The position numbers and the translations under genes were made by a program. Source: Stratiolaelaps scimitus (lineage: Eukaryota; Arthropoda; Arachnida; Mesostigmata; Laelapidae). From it: a DNA stretch of 64,000 bases. Of the stretch, positions 51,056 through 63,462 are shown in pieces. Each line of letters starts with the position of its first letter. Position 1 is the stretch's first letter. The notes beneath the pieces were generated by a model. It searched no databases. It was given only the letters and a program-made list of their open reading frames with translations, and was not told where the DNA came from. The DNA lies in assembly GCA_019614645.1 (NCBI GenBank), contig JABWDB010000009.1, positions 9,405,501 through 9,469,500 on the forward strand. Reading direction: 5' to 3'.

Positions 51056-51151
51056 ATGTTGGTGATGGCGATGGCCAATGAAATCGAGATTGGAACAAAG
51101 CCAACTCACCCTGTGTCGAAGGATGTTACAATGCTACTTACCACGAAGAAG
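51056..51151 (+). CDS. Possible small open frame just after TMEM38 stop
   Basis: An ATG eight bases after the TMEM38 stop opens a 32-codon frame that runs without a stop into a good donor (AAG|GTATGA at 51151/51152). A 16-nt segment at 51449-51464, with an acceptor ending TTCCAG and a weak GTAATG donor, could bridge its phase to the terminal exon at 52294. That would give an 82-residue protein. This is a construction from splice signals only; no family is recognised. Confidence 0.2.
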
Positions 51152-52293
51152 GTATGAAAAACTAGAGCTTCGGTATCTTAGCATATAACAATTGTAGACA
51201 ACATTGGACCTTTGGAATGAACCCTCTGCCACCTGTGTCACATAATCTAAACGTACAGCTGCTGTGTTCACGTGTTTGCGAGGAACTTCTAACTAATCAA
51301 ATATAGGTAGATAGGCACCTAGCAGCTAGAAAAGGGCATCTATAAATTGCCTACACCTAGGAATGACTTAAAAAATATATTCGCCGATCAACGTCTGCCC
51401 TGCTCTCACGCCGCTAACTAATGACAAATGAATCATGATGTATTCCAGGTCACCACTGCCTCTGGTAATGATGCTGATGGATCTAGAATGCAAGTCTCTT
51501 TCGCAGTAGAAAGAGCTGTTGTGTCAGCGTTCTCCGGTGTTGTCCGAAGACCATCAATTGTTGTATCGATGGGTTCGATATTTTGTCATCATCCCATTTG
51601 CGACTATATGTACTGAACCCCCCCTGCCGCACCCCCGATGGATTTCAGTGCAATGCAACATTTCATGTTCCGCGGTAGCAGCGTGGGGAACTACCCAGCC
51701 CCTCCCAGCGTCATCTAACTACTACAAAGCTCTACTTGCATTTATATACACATTGAACACAAAATGACTACAACTATCTTCTTCACAGACGTATTTATAA
51801 TTTAGGCATATGCAAACAGCTATATACACATATATTCCAAAAGGTGAACAACAACAACAAATGCCAAAGAAATAAGCACGTTACACATCGCACTGTTCGT
51901 TTGTTACGGAAACATTGTCTGCTGCTGTTCGAAGATTCATTCTCAAGCAACAGAATATCGTCTAACCCAAGACGGCACAAAGGGCAGCTGTTATCTGTTA
52001 CAAGGAGGATTTCTGCCTATCTAGTCAAGCGATCACCAAACGTTACCGCAAACTACGGAAAGCGATCGAATTTTGTGTCTAGTTGTTTTGCTAATTGTGG
52101 CAATTAACTTCGTTAAGTTGACGCGCAACCCGAGCTCATTATGTGGGGAAAAAAAACGTGTCTAGGAAGCTACTGGTAATAGAACTAGTTGTTGCTATTT
52201 AAATTGTGGCTGCAATACGATAACGCGTCGGTTGTCGGTGTTAGAAAATCACTCACACCAACATAATTCATTGACTGGTTGAATGTCAAGCAG

Positions 52294-52430
52294 GTGTCAC
52301 AATTTCCTCACCGAACGTCGATACATCTAATAATACCTACAATGACGACATTCTACTGGCTCAGATTTTTTTCTTTGTCATTGTCCTGATCTGCTCACTC
52401 GTCTCGTACCTCTGGCTGAAACGCTTCTGA
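52294..52430 (+). CDS. Orphan terminal exon with C-terminal membrane helix
   Basis: After an acceptor (AAGCAG, 52288-52293) an open frame runs 45 codons to TGA, and AATAAA follows 40 nt later (52471-52476), so it has the anatomy of a last exon. It needs one base from the previous exon. The encoded end is a polar Asn/Asp/Thr-rich segment followed by LLAQIFFFVIVLICSLVSYL and a basic WLKRF tail, which looks like a tail anchor. TMEM38 exon 4 ends in the required phase, so it could be an alternative TMEM38 last exon. It might instead belong to the small frame at 51056 or to TMEM38 3' untranslated sequence. The protein family is unknown to me. Confidence 0.4.
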
Positions 52431-52470
52431 TGTATGGAAGTGATGGGGTATTCTCTGACTGTTATTTAAT

Positions 52471-52476
52471 AATAAA
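52471..52476 (+). terminator. Poly(A) signal, first after TMEM38
   Basis: AATAAA 40 nt after the TGA of the orphan exon and the first such signal I find downstream of TMEM38. A second AATAAA lies near 52510. Confidence 0.6.
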
Positions 52477-52519
52477 AGACGACACATTTTGATTACCTAC
52501 ATTATGAAAAAAATAAAAG

Positions 52520-53911
52520 GACATATAGAATGACGCGTTTTCTTTTACGTTTTATTCTTATTTACTTTGAAATCGTTAGTACTAGTAGTCGTGCTTATCG
52601 TAACGAATGTTGTATATAGATATGTGAACATCATAAAAGTGGAAGTACAGCGCCGGAATAATATACAGAGAAACTAAATAACAAAAAATAATCGAACATA
52701 ATTAGACTAGATAAGAATGGATTCGACAGAAAGGAGAATTAATTTCACACATAGTTTTTATTATTACTAGATAAGATGTTCTTATGAAGGTAGATACATA
52801 TTCTCTCTTTGTCTCTCTCAACCCCTCCACATGGGTGACTAACCGATCGATGTTAGCTTCATAGAATATATTTACTATTTTCACAAAAGCGTTATTTAAC
52901 AAATGCGTCGAATTGCGATGCCCAGGAAGGTTAATTTCACATTTACAAAAAATCCATTTGTTCGTCGGTTCTGCATAGCGCGCCTTCGCTAATTTAGTCC
53001 ATTAGCGGCTGGCACTATTAATGAGCATTTTGAGTTCATCTGCTCACTGCGGATCCACGCGCTAACCCAAAAAAATATATATAAATGTCTTCCCCATAAA
53101 TATATATGAAATCTGACGACAACCTAGTAAAACGACGACAGTACTGAACTGTTGACACGTTTGCCACATTGGCTTTTTTGACGGCTGCTACGGCTTCAGC
53201 GAGTTGTCTACCTAGGTCCCTGTCTCGACGACGACTCCATAGTCGACTAGCGGATCTAGCAAAGGCAGAAGTGTCTTTAGCTAACTAGTGACTATGCCTG
53301 AAACATAAATACGTGCCGTTCTGAGCTTCATTCGTTACAATGTGTCCGATTCGACAAAGACGCAATTAGAGTGAAAACTCAAATTTACGACAGAGGATTT
53401 TCTCTCTTCGCAGCTTGTATTTATTAGCATCTACTTGAAACGGGACTAAGTCCGTTTTTACCGCACTTCAATTAACACAGTGCTGATCCACGTTAGATTG
53501 TGTCGAAAAAAAATTCTACTCAACTATTCCCTTGGCGCTATTGGTTCGTATTTGAAGGTGCGCCGCGTTAGTGTGATCTCCTTTTCTAACCGAGTGTACA
53601 GGTCGATATCCGGTATCGTGACAGCGGAATTTCATAAAATCTCAATCAAATCAATTTTTGCTTTGTCTCTATCACGCAATCCAATGGTTTCGACATGATG
53701 TCGCTATGTTGCATACACACTCGAACACTTTCGCGCGCCCATTGCATTAGCCAAGCAGCCCGGCAACACTGGACATGATATTAGCTGTAGTGCGTTTCGA
53801 TTTCACCCTGTCGATGAGTGTCAAAATAGTATTTGGCTATTTCCCAGCTGAATATTCCCGTCGAAAGGCGGACGAGGTCCCAGAGTTCTGTTGCCCGACG
53901 TTGGCAAAACC
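52520..53911. other. Intergenic, ending in zinc-finger gene promoter
   Basis: No gene is supported. Sequence is A/T-rich to about 53130, then more balanced. The last part must include the 5' untranslated region and promoter of the zinc-finger gene that starts at 53912. Confidence 0.5.
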
Positions 53912-56900
53912 ATGGACGTCGAAACGGATGAGGTAAGTGCGGGCTACTTAAATCATCGCCGGTTCGTTATCCGTTAGCGGAACGAACGCGTTCTGTTGGG
54001 GCGGAAGTCTGGCAACTTGATTGTTGGTCGTCGGCTTTTGGGCCCGACAAACTAGTCGGTGGTGGTGGTATAAACGGTCCGGTATGGAGATCTGTGTTAA
54101 CAACACTGGGCTACTTTTTGGTACCACGAATGGCGCTTTTGATTGAGTTTGGCGGATGCCAGACATTCGTTGTGGGGGAAACATTTTCGGTGTTATCGAA
54201 TCGTACGGCCTTGGGGCGAATTTACTCGCTTAATCGAAATACACGGTGGGATGGAGGAAGTAGAGAATACTGCGGAGTTCCATTCAAATAATCATAGCAC
54301 CTTCACAGAGCTCACTCACATCGCGGCGAATCGCCGTAAAATGCCGAACTCCAAATAGTGACACCAGCAGGAAACAAATCGCAGCGATCAGCTGTGCCAG
54401 CAAAATTCTCTCGACAATTTATCCAGCTGATCTATAGTGTCAGCTGCAACACACAATAATATATGCAATGTCAAATTGGGTTTAATCAGCTTATGGAAAT
54501 TTGATAGAGACCCGAATGTCGATAAGCCCGTATAGAAGTACCTGCAGTGACAGTACTGCTGAAGTTGAACTCGTTTGCTCATTTCGGAGATCGTAAACGA
54601 CAATGATTGAACATTTAGCAAACTTACTCAACACATGTTGTATATGTTTGTGGAAAAGTTGCTTCGCTATGGCCGATGCTGTTGAACTGATGAAAACTGC
54701 ATTAGTTGGTCTTACATGTAATACCCACCAAAAGAGTCCTGCTTAAGTAAACTAAACATATGAGGATGATATGAAAGAGACGGTAACCTGAAACAAGCTA
54801 CTCGACGAGGAAAAAATAGATTTGTTTCGGCTCCGGTTATGAATGCTATTAGAAGCTCTAGATAGTCTGTCCGATTTGAACGGTAGCCTGAGCCAAGCTC
54901 GGCTGTGTCTGACTCCCAACAACTCGAGTCAACATTAACATATATCACGGTGCTAAAATGCGATCTCTACCACAATGGTATAATCGAGCACCACGATACC
55001 ACAAAGACGCTATGAACAAGTACATTTGCGACAATCACTCAATACTTACAGGTCAACGCAGTGAGGTCAAAAAATATGAATAGGTGTATACATAATAGTT
55101 GTCATTCAGATCAGACTCCAGACTTCATTTAGGATTGCAAGAACCTGCGCTGATGATCTGAGCAACGTTCAACAATGCGAATTTTTCCTCCAACCTTGTC
55201 GAATGCGCCTTGACGTTGCCGTCTATCGAAGAAATTTCCCGATCGTCGCCAGGCGCGGCGCAAACACGAGTAACAAAACTACACGAACCCTGTAAATAGC
55301 CTATATCGCATTGTCGACATTTTGAGTCCCTGCTATTGTCTTCAATTGGTGATTGTCCAATCAATACGATGTATGCGCACGGAAACTCGAACCGCCCCTC
55401 AGATCCATCCGCTCGTTGATCTCGACCGGAATTGCTTAGAAGCCTCTCCCGCAGTTCTCCTGCTGATTACTCAAATTACATTTACACAGCGAATTGAGTG
55501 CCAGTCATCAATGAGTCGAGGATCCTATCAGGTCTCACCTCAGTCGATTGCCTGACAAATTTATCTTAGTGTTCGCAAAACAATACAACCCTTTGCGGGT
55601 TTCAAAATTCTCTGGGATCCTTCATTCAATAATTCATGATGATAGCGGCACATTGTTTGCTGTCGCAGTGCTACATTTGAATTGTGTTAGTCATGGCCAT
55701 CTCTTTTTCATTAATTATATTGTGTCATATGATGTTTCGTCATGGTCAGTTGAATCGCTGATTCTGCTGAATGACAGCGTTCAGCTACTAAGAAATTATA
55801 ATCATTTTAATTAAAAAATCACACATCATGTGACTCACTGCTTGACCTTGGCGATCAGGAATAAACGGGAAATAATTGTTCATAAAAATAATTCTCCATT
55901 CGAAATTAATTTCAGCTGGGCTACGCGGAGAGTAGTGAGGTCGATAGTATGCTCTCAACGGACCAAACAGCGGGTGAACACATTGTCGTAAGTGGGGTTT
56001 ATGCGTAACAACGGCGCATTTATGCGCAAATCATTCGTATTTTTAAATGTCGCAGTTGGCGTTCTGCGACAATTGTTATTCTGGGTGAGGTCTGACTTAA
56101 TATAGTTCCCATGAAATATTTGAATTTGAATGCACATCGCCGTCTCCCCAAGGACTACTGCTCGATGCGATATCAACACTAAGCAAGCAAACCAAATCGG
56201 ATTGTGGCGAAGACGCACATCAATCAGTTAGAGAACATTTCCGCGTTGTTCAGTAGAAAACCTTGTAAAATATCGTTGTTGCTTCTTTATGTCTGAAATC
56301 GCTTCAGCTCGATTTATTTGAGCGCGCTGAGACGGCGCACATTATTATTATTTTTGACTTTTTGGTTAATCATCACTGTTGAAAGATTGGAAAGTAAAAA
56401 TGAACCTACTTAGCCATTTCACCTTTGCCTCTACACGTTTTCCTATGTAAGTCTCTCCAGTTACCAAATGGGGAGGTGTGCCCCGTATTAATGGGCAGCG
56501 GGATGGTCTCCCAGCCTGTGGGAATCGCTGGAATAATGGGCTCGTCGGAGCTCGACTTAAAACTTGCCCCTGATACGCTGGAGCACCTGCGGCCCGGCCG
56601 AGCCGTTATTTACCGGTTTGAGGAGCGCGGCGAGATCTGGCTGCTTCAGTCGCCTTCTGCCGATTCCACAGTATTACAGGTGAGTCTAGAACGTCTTCGG
56701 CATTACGCGACACACAAAGCCTTGTAGTGCGCCGTGCTTTTGCCAACTGACATCTGTGCTACGTTCGGTAGCATACATAGGTTGAATGGGTTACTTCTCT
56801 TTCGGAGAATTGCGTCTGGGACTAAAACGGCTATTGCGGCTTGAGTATAATGGACGTCCAGACGGACATGAGGCCTATTCATAAGCGTCAATGCAGGGTC

Positions 56901-59900
56901 GGCTTGCTTGATATTTGTCTTTGATTTTTGGAAGTTCCGGATTTCCGAAGAACAATCTCGATACAATCGTTTTCCTATTAACGTGTTTTCTGAACACCCG
57001 GAAACTGTTGAATTGTTATTGCAGGTCCAGGCGTTGGATACGGGTCAGTTTCAGTATCAGCAACACCATGTACAGCATATCGACCTCGCGTCAACACCAA
57101 TGACAGCCATTCAAGCGATCGAAGGTATGAAGGCTGTAATTGCAGCAGGGTCGAACTGTTGTTAGTTGTAAGACACTGAGGGTCACACATCTTGTCGCAA
57201 TGGCGAAATTTCTAATCACCTTATCTATTGGTGGCTCTTGCCTACCTTGCCATCGTATGTGTCTAATACGACGCCTGGTTCAACTCTGTTCGACTTCGTC
57301 TCTTGCAGTTGGCGGCACCATGTCGATGGAGATGGCTGGCGAGGAACTCGTAGGATCTGAAGTGACCGAGGTCGGCGAAGTAGCGGCCGAGGTGGGGAAC
57401 AGCAGTGGCGATGAAACCTCAGCTCTGATGACGGATGACGATGGTCATCTGGACAGCCATCATACACTGAGCCATCATCACCTAGCACAATCGGTTTTGT
57501 CCGGACCCCGTCCTAGCCCGCTGGTACACGGCATCGCTTCTGCCATTGGCACATCTCCTATTGGAGCTATGGTCCATGACCAAGGTGCCGTCCTGGTTCA
57601 GGATCCCGTACCGACGATGCTCGAGTCAACCGATAGCGGCCCAATACTGGTCGGTGCTGAAGAGACGACAACCGTCGGCTGCAGTCCCAAGGTCGTTCAA
57701 GGTGGTGGCGGTGCTGCTGCTGCTGCTGTCACTGTAAATTCAGTCGTTATGTCGGTGTTGCAGAAGAAGGTGAGAACAATGGGAGACAAGGCAATCGCCA
57801 AAAGATGATCGAACAGATTGTCGAATTGTCGTTGTTAGGTGGACGAATGGATCTGTTCACAGTTGATCTACATAGTCATCAGATAATCACGCACTAAAGG
57901 TGAATTTTAATGAATATCTGTATTCTTCTATTTTTTTTTTGTTGGATTTATGTGAATGTCACTCTTTAGCTAAGCCAGGCAGATCAGACGCCACTGGCAA
58001 CCTCCGGCGGACGGGCGATCCGGCGGCAGGGCGGCCCGGTTCATCAGTGTAGCGAGTGCGGCACTTCGTTTAGCTCGATCTTTCATTTGAGACGGCACCA
58101 GCAGACGCACACAGGGGCAAGACCATTCGCGTGTCCGATTTGCAGTCTGTGCTTCCGACATAAAACCTCATTAACGGTCCACATCCGGAGACATACGGGC
58201 GAAATGCCATTCCACTGCCGTAAGTGAAATTTGTATTCGCTTGCATAGGAGCAGAGCAGCCAATGTATTGTACACACATTTCTACCGCTAGCTGGAGGTG
58301 TTTTTTTTGTTTTGTTTTGGGGATGTATGAGCGGCACACAGCATAATATCTATAAATTGGTAAATCACTCACCACGACACCCTTCATGGGAACGCTGCAG
58401 ATCTAAGATGTGCAGAGTTTAACTCCTGTTTGTCTCATGAACTTCGACGTCTGACCGGGGCGGGAAGTGGGCTAGACGATACGTATAACTTTGCCCAACG
58501 TTATCGCTCTAGGCAAACGCCTCCTCTGACGCTTGTCTCACCTGATCTCTTTCCGACTCTTCCAGCTGTGTGCGATAAGCGATTCCGTGATCCGGCGAAC
58601 TTTAAGGTACATGTCCGCTCGCACAGCGATCAGAAGAACTATGAATGCAAACTGTGTAGCAAACGATTCAATTCTGCTTCGACCCTGTACGCACACAACA
58701 AGACGCACGAGAATGTCAAGCCGTACACGTGTACCGAGTGTAAGAAGTCATTCAGATTTAATACCACCCTGGTGAGTATTGGCGCGTCTCCCTAACGTCC
58801 ACAGTACTATGATGATAGTAGTAGAGTGGCGCTGTGGGCTCGCAAGGGAGTGCCCTACCTAATTCACGTATGCCACTTTATCTCGTGGGTGTACAACATA
58901 CGCATCAGTTGAATGCGTGAATTGATTTCGGTGGATGTGGTCACGTCTCTGTTATTTCTGCTCATTCGCGTAATTCTTTCTTATTTTGTTTCGTATCTCT
59001 TTGTTGTTATTGATATTCGTGCACTTCCGTTGGACCTCCGCCCCTCGCCCTCTCTGTGGTCTTCAATCGGCGAATTGCACTTCACACAATTTCAATCTGT
59101 AATGAGTAAAATATGCCATTTAAATAAGCTTAGATCGCCTATGCGCGAACTGGAGAGAAAGCACAATAGATTGAATTGTCATCATTTGAATCCATCACTT
59201 AGCAATTGCTGTTTCCTCCAGCGAGAGGTGTATGTTATCGGCGTACTGATATACTCTACCTGTATTTCTGTTCACTTCATTGATGCACCCTCCATCCCGA
59301 CGATATCCACAGGTTCGTCATATTCGCACCCACACGGGCGAGAAGCCTTATGCTTGCGACCGGTGCAGCCTATGTTTCGCGACGGCATCGAATCTCGCGG
59401 CGCATCGACGCCGTCATGAGAATGCTGAAAGAGCCGAACGGCGAGGCTCAGCCGAGAAGCTCAATGCTGGGCCAACGCATAAATGCGATGAGTGTGGACA
59501 GAGCTTCCACACAAAGCCCGGCCTAAAGGTCCACATTAGACAACAACATCAGTTGCTGCTGTCCGCATCGGCCGTTGCGTCCTCATCAGAAAATGATCCG
59601 CTAACAGTCACCGCGACGGCGGCATCGCCCTCTATGACGACGACACCGGTAGCTGATAGCGCCCCTGAATGGGAGGAACCAACGCCGGCGACACTCGAAG
59701 GGATCGTAGTTCAGTGTTCCATCTGCGCTGAGGTGGGTGCACAGTAACAAGCAACAGAAGCAAACGACTGCATTCATGATGATGCTACAGTGCTCGATTT
59801 GACTGAGTTTCTCTTATGACGGGATTTGTTCTAGCGCGCCCTTTTCACAAGGGTCCTCCTTGCGTAATTTTTGTCGAGATACTGTCCCTGCGTAGACTTT

Positions 59901-60916
59901 GCCGTGGGTTTTTTTTTGTCGTTACTACTATTATGCGTATATATGCCTTTATCAAATACGTCAGTTGCATATTCTATATGAATAAAAGTTGTAGCTGATT
60001 GAGCATTGATGATGTGACACAATAACGGGCGTCGAAACCGATCTATTCGTTATATTTTTGTCTAAATCCGATAGTGTTATATAATATATAAATATATATG
60101 TATATACTAATAACAGGTGTATTTCAACGAGAAACAGCTAGCAGAGCACATGGTTGCTAGTCATACAAGTACGCGGTGCAGCCGCCGGGGCTGGAAGGGT
60201 GTCGACACTAATTGGGAGCCCCCGATAAAGCCAAAGCCTAGAACGTTGGGGCCAAACACCTTCATTACATCGCGAGTCCGGCAAGAGCAACAGCAACAGG
60301 CTCGACAAGAGATGTCTCGTCAGGCAGAGGCAACCGGTTTCCTGCAAGGTAAATTGACGTCATATATATAGGCTGGGTGGGATACCTTTTCAATCAAGCG
60401 GTGATTCGCACGGCGAGATTTTTCTGCAGATGATGTCGAGCTCTTTTCGAAGACGCGTTTGAATCTGATCGTTTTGGAGCCGAAGGAAACCAACAACAAC
60501 GTTGACAGAGCAAAAACATAGAATGAATGTGTCAAAGCGACCCGGCAAAAACGCCATCTGTCTGTGAAACCTATCAAGGCGATACTGGTTCTTAGTGTTA
60601 CTCTGAGGCTTCGTTGTAGTTGACGTGGATCATGGCGTTGTTGTTCCTGCTGCTGCTATTATTGCTGCTGCTGTTGTTATTGTTGCAGTTGGCTGTTGCA
60701 TTAATGTTTCTGGCCACACTATTCTATGTCGTTCACGTGTTTGCCTCTTCGTTAACAGGTGCTGAAGGATCGGGCATAGTTGGTGGAGCTGAGTCATTCT
60801 GTTGTGATACCTGCGGAAAGAAATTTGATAACGCCGACGTACATAAGGCGCATATGAGAACGCACAATATCTCAAAAGGCATCCGGGTCGTGTATACCGT
60901 ACGATCTGTTTCCTAA
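53912..60916 (+). CDS. C2H2 transcription factor with nine zinc fingers
   Basis: Exons 53912-53932, 55916-55987, 56461-56679, 57025-57124, 57309-57769, 57970-58219, 58566-58771, 59313-59732, 60117-60348 and 60759-60916 join in phase to 712 aa. It is presumably a nuclear DNA-binding regulator. Nine C2H2 fingers are seen: six in tandem at about 318-338, 346-366, 374-394, 402-422, 430-450 and 458-478, with TGEKP-type linkers, then isolated fingers near 502, 577 and 676. Introns cut fingers 3, 5 and 8. The first 290 residues have no finger. They hold a compact segment (residues ~50-100, RPGRAVIYRFEERGEIWLLQ), an acidic/His-rich stretch and a five-Ala run. I cannot name the orthologue. The start has A at -3. 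The exon 6 start could instead be 57979 (second AG). AATAAA at 61002-61007 supports 60916 as the end. Confidence 0.88.
60631..60686. repeat. (CTG/TTG)n tract in last zinc-finger intron
   Basis: A triplet-periodic tract that produces a spurious poly-Leu start to a frame (60620-60916) running into the last exon. The acceptor at 60758 and the frame join with exon 9 show that the true coding begins at 60759. Confidence 0.8.
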
Positions 60917-61001
60917 CGTTCCGTGTAAATCACTATATACATTATATATATATATATATATATGTCTGGCGAAAAAACTCACAGTCAATAGAAGAGGCGT
61001 C

Positions 61002-61007
61002 AATAAA
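61002..61007 (+). terminator. Poly(A) signal of the zinc-finger gene
   Basis: AATAAA 86 nt after the TAA at 60914-60916. Confidence 0.7.
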
Positions 61008-61664
61008 GGAACCATAGCCTTTTGTATCCTGTCCCTACGGTGATGATAAGCCGTGGGATTTCGGCGGCGTCGCGTTTTGTACAAGAATTGAACAGAAAGA
61101 GTAACCTTTGCAATAACTTATTACATAGATGCTATTTGTAAGTTTACTAAATCTCTCACAAATGGTAACTAGAAACGGACCGAGTGGTACAATGCGTATC
61201 GTTGTATAGTGCATCGTAGGTAATGGCGGTGGATTTGCGCATAAAATAAATTCGAACGAATACATTTTTGTCGATCTTCGTGTGTCCTTATGCCAAACAA
61301 CGTTAGTGATCGATCGTTCCGTACATTACCGTATTCTCTACCGAACATGCCTCTCAATGATCTAATAAACGCTGCTAAACAGCGTTATTTTTCACGTCCT
61401 AAATTCGAAGGGCGACATCGCTACTCTCGCGTTGTTAAAATTGCTACCTCATACACGCAAGACTGAGGGACATTTATGAGCAGGAAGGAAATGTGTATAA
61501 TTGGTTGCCCCATTGTTCTACATACCAAAATAGTCGCAGTGCTTTGGATTGCTAAGGCGCCTCGAGCCCCGCAAGGGCACTTCTTCATCTGTATATATAA
61601 TCATACCTCTGAGCTCAAGCTCTCGGGTTGGTATTGTCTGATAAGGTTAATAAGGTCCCTTAAT

Positions 61665-61666
<2 letters not shown>

Positions 61667-61746
<80 letters not shown>
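61667..61746. repeat. Long perfect (AT)n microsatellite
   Basis: About 40 uninterrupted AT units, by far the longest in the window. Other (AT)n tracts here are 15-35 bp. Confidence 0.97.
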
Positions 61747-61750
<4 letters not shown>

Positions 61751-62244
61751 ATACTTCATATCATGTGTAGGTTGGCTTCGAATAGCAACTTTTGTCAACT
61801 CCGCGTATTTTACTGTTGAATTTTTTTGACAATATTAAGAGGTTTCGACTAAATTTAGCAAACGAGATCTTGGCAATAGTCAACTCTTTCTGCTTCGGCT
61901 CACGGCACAGCAGTTTAGTGGCAAGGCTGTGTTGTCTACTGATTTTGTCAATGAGCCAAGTCAACTCAAATAAAGAACAACTAAAATATAATAATAACAA
62001 TACCTTCATTCCATAAAAACAAATAAAGCAAGATGACAGTGACGAGGTCGTAGCGTCGTGAAATGGTTCATTGATATTCCGTCCCATCGTGGTGTGATCA
62101 GAATAGTTCTTTTGTCCCTATCGTTCCTTGTGAAGTTAGAAGACAGCATTTGCCATTTCAGACTGCTCGGATCAGGACATAGCGACTTCGCCTGCTAAAT
62201 ACTAAAATTAAGGGTAAGTAAACCTAGCGAAGACTCCGAGCAAA

Positions 62245-62345
62245 TGGTCAAGGTTAAGCTCTATTGGTTTATTAAAGGACCTGCAATTTCATAGTGCTTA
62301 AGCTCTCTTACGTGTCACGCAGCGGGGCTACTTATTCAGAGCGAG
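62245..62345 (-). repeat. Dispersed SINE-like repeat, copy 3
   Basis: Read on the minus strand it shows AGCCCCGCTGCGTGACA, AGAGAGCTTAAGCA, TGCAGGTCCTTTAATAAACC and AGAGCTTAACCTT, in the same order as copy 2 with scattered substitutions. It lies in the intergenic region after the zinc-finger gene. Confidence 0.6.
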
Positions 62346-63389
62346 AGTCTACTGCCTTACTTATTGCTGCCATCGAACAACTAACGTGCAGCTCTATATG
62401 TGTTTCAATTGTTACCTCATATCATGTGCTGAGCACGTAATATGAATATGCTTTTTGGCGATGTTTTTGAATCAACACATATCTTCTGATCAAGTAAATG
62501 TATGCCCCTATTGGCTTGGGCGCTGCCACCTGAATAGACAGCTTATTCCTCTTGTCATTACACTGAAAGGTTAATTATTAGATGGTGTAAAATAATAACG
62601 CCACGGGTAGTTCATAGTGATAAGTGCAGACTGAACGCGAATGAATGCCGACTCTGTTTAAATTGCATTCTGATATTTGTGTGTTTCCTTAACGAGTAAC
62701 GAGACGTTCGCTGTTGTTACAAGACGATATTTCTTGGAAATCAAATAAGAAAAAAAGCTAGGAGCGATTACCTAGAATTTGGTTAGTGTGACCTGGCGCA
62801 CGCCTAGCACAACGTATCAGTGGACTTCTTACCAAGGGCTGTTAAGCGGCAGGTTGGTTATAGCGTTCGCTTTCGGTCATTCATAGGGGACAGCTCAGCC
62901 ACAAGTGGCCTTCGAGAAACGTACAAAGGGATTATTACGGCAATCGTTTCGTTAATGTAATTGTGCGCCAAAGATCCAAGACAATGTGCCCTTCTGTTCT
63001 AGTACTATTCGCGTAATATTAAATTCTGGACTGCGCTTTTCAAGGACAAATACCTGCCGTATAGATTTTCAATTTTGGCCATCCTTAGCCACACGGTGAA
63101 CCACCGAGGTCACACAATTATCATGGGCCTAAATCTACAACGTCGGACCATAACAACGAGTTTTCAGGTCTTAGTTTCTATTGCCAAATGTAGCAAGTGA
63201 TTATTTCCTGGTGCAGTGATAGATTAATTGAGGACAATGGTAAAATTGACAAAAAAAGAAGCACCTCTGTGAAAATTATTATACGTGTGATTAAATTCAA
63301 ACGTATGTCTAACGAATGGTCGTCCCAAATCATACGATAGGAAGACCTCCTCGTAAAGATATAGCTGCTTTCAGTGGATGTATGTTCAG
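62346..63389. other. Intergenic, no gene seen
   Basis: No open frame longer than about 60 codons and no recognisable element. The sequence is moderately A/T-rich. Confidence 0.6.
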
Positions 63390-63462
63390 GGGGATGTAGC
63401 TCAGATGGTAGAGCGCTCGCTTAGCATGCGAGAGGTACGGGGATCGATACCCCGCATCTCCA
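63390..63462 (+). tRNA. tRNA-Ala (AGC)
   Basis: 73 nt without intron. The acceptor stem GGGGATG pairs with CATCTCC (one G-T), discriminator A at 63462. D arm GCTCAGATGGTAGAGC, anticodon AGC at 63423-63425 within CTCGC/GCGAG, T arm CGGGG-ATCGATA-CCCCG. A-box and B-box regions are intact. The T stem is fully paired but differs from the usual CCGGG/CCCGG of animal tRNA-Ala by a compensated pair. A poly-T run follows (near 63467). Confidence 0.97.

Noticed and set aside
60620..60916. 98-codon frame starting with poly-Leu
   Set aside because: The leucines come from an intronic CTG/TTG tract; the true last exon starts at 60759 after a splice acceptor.
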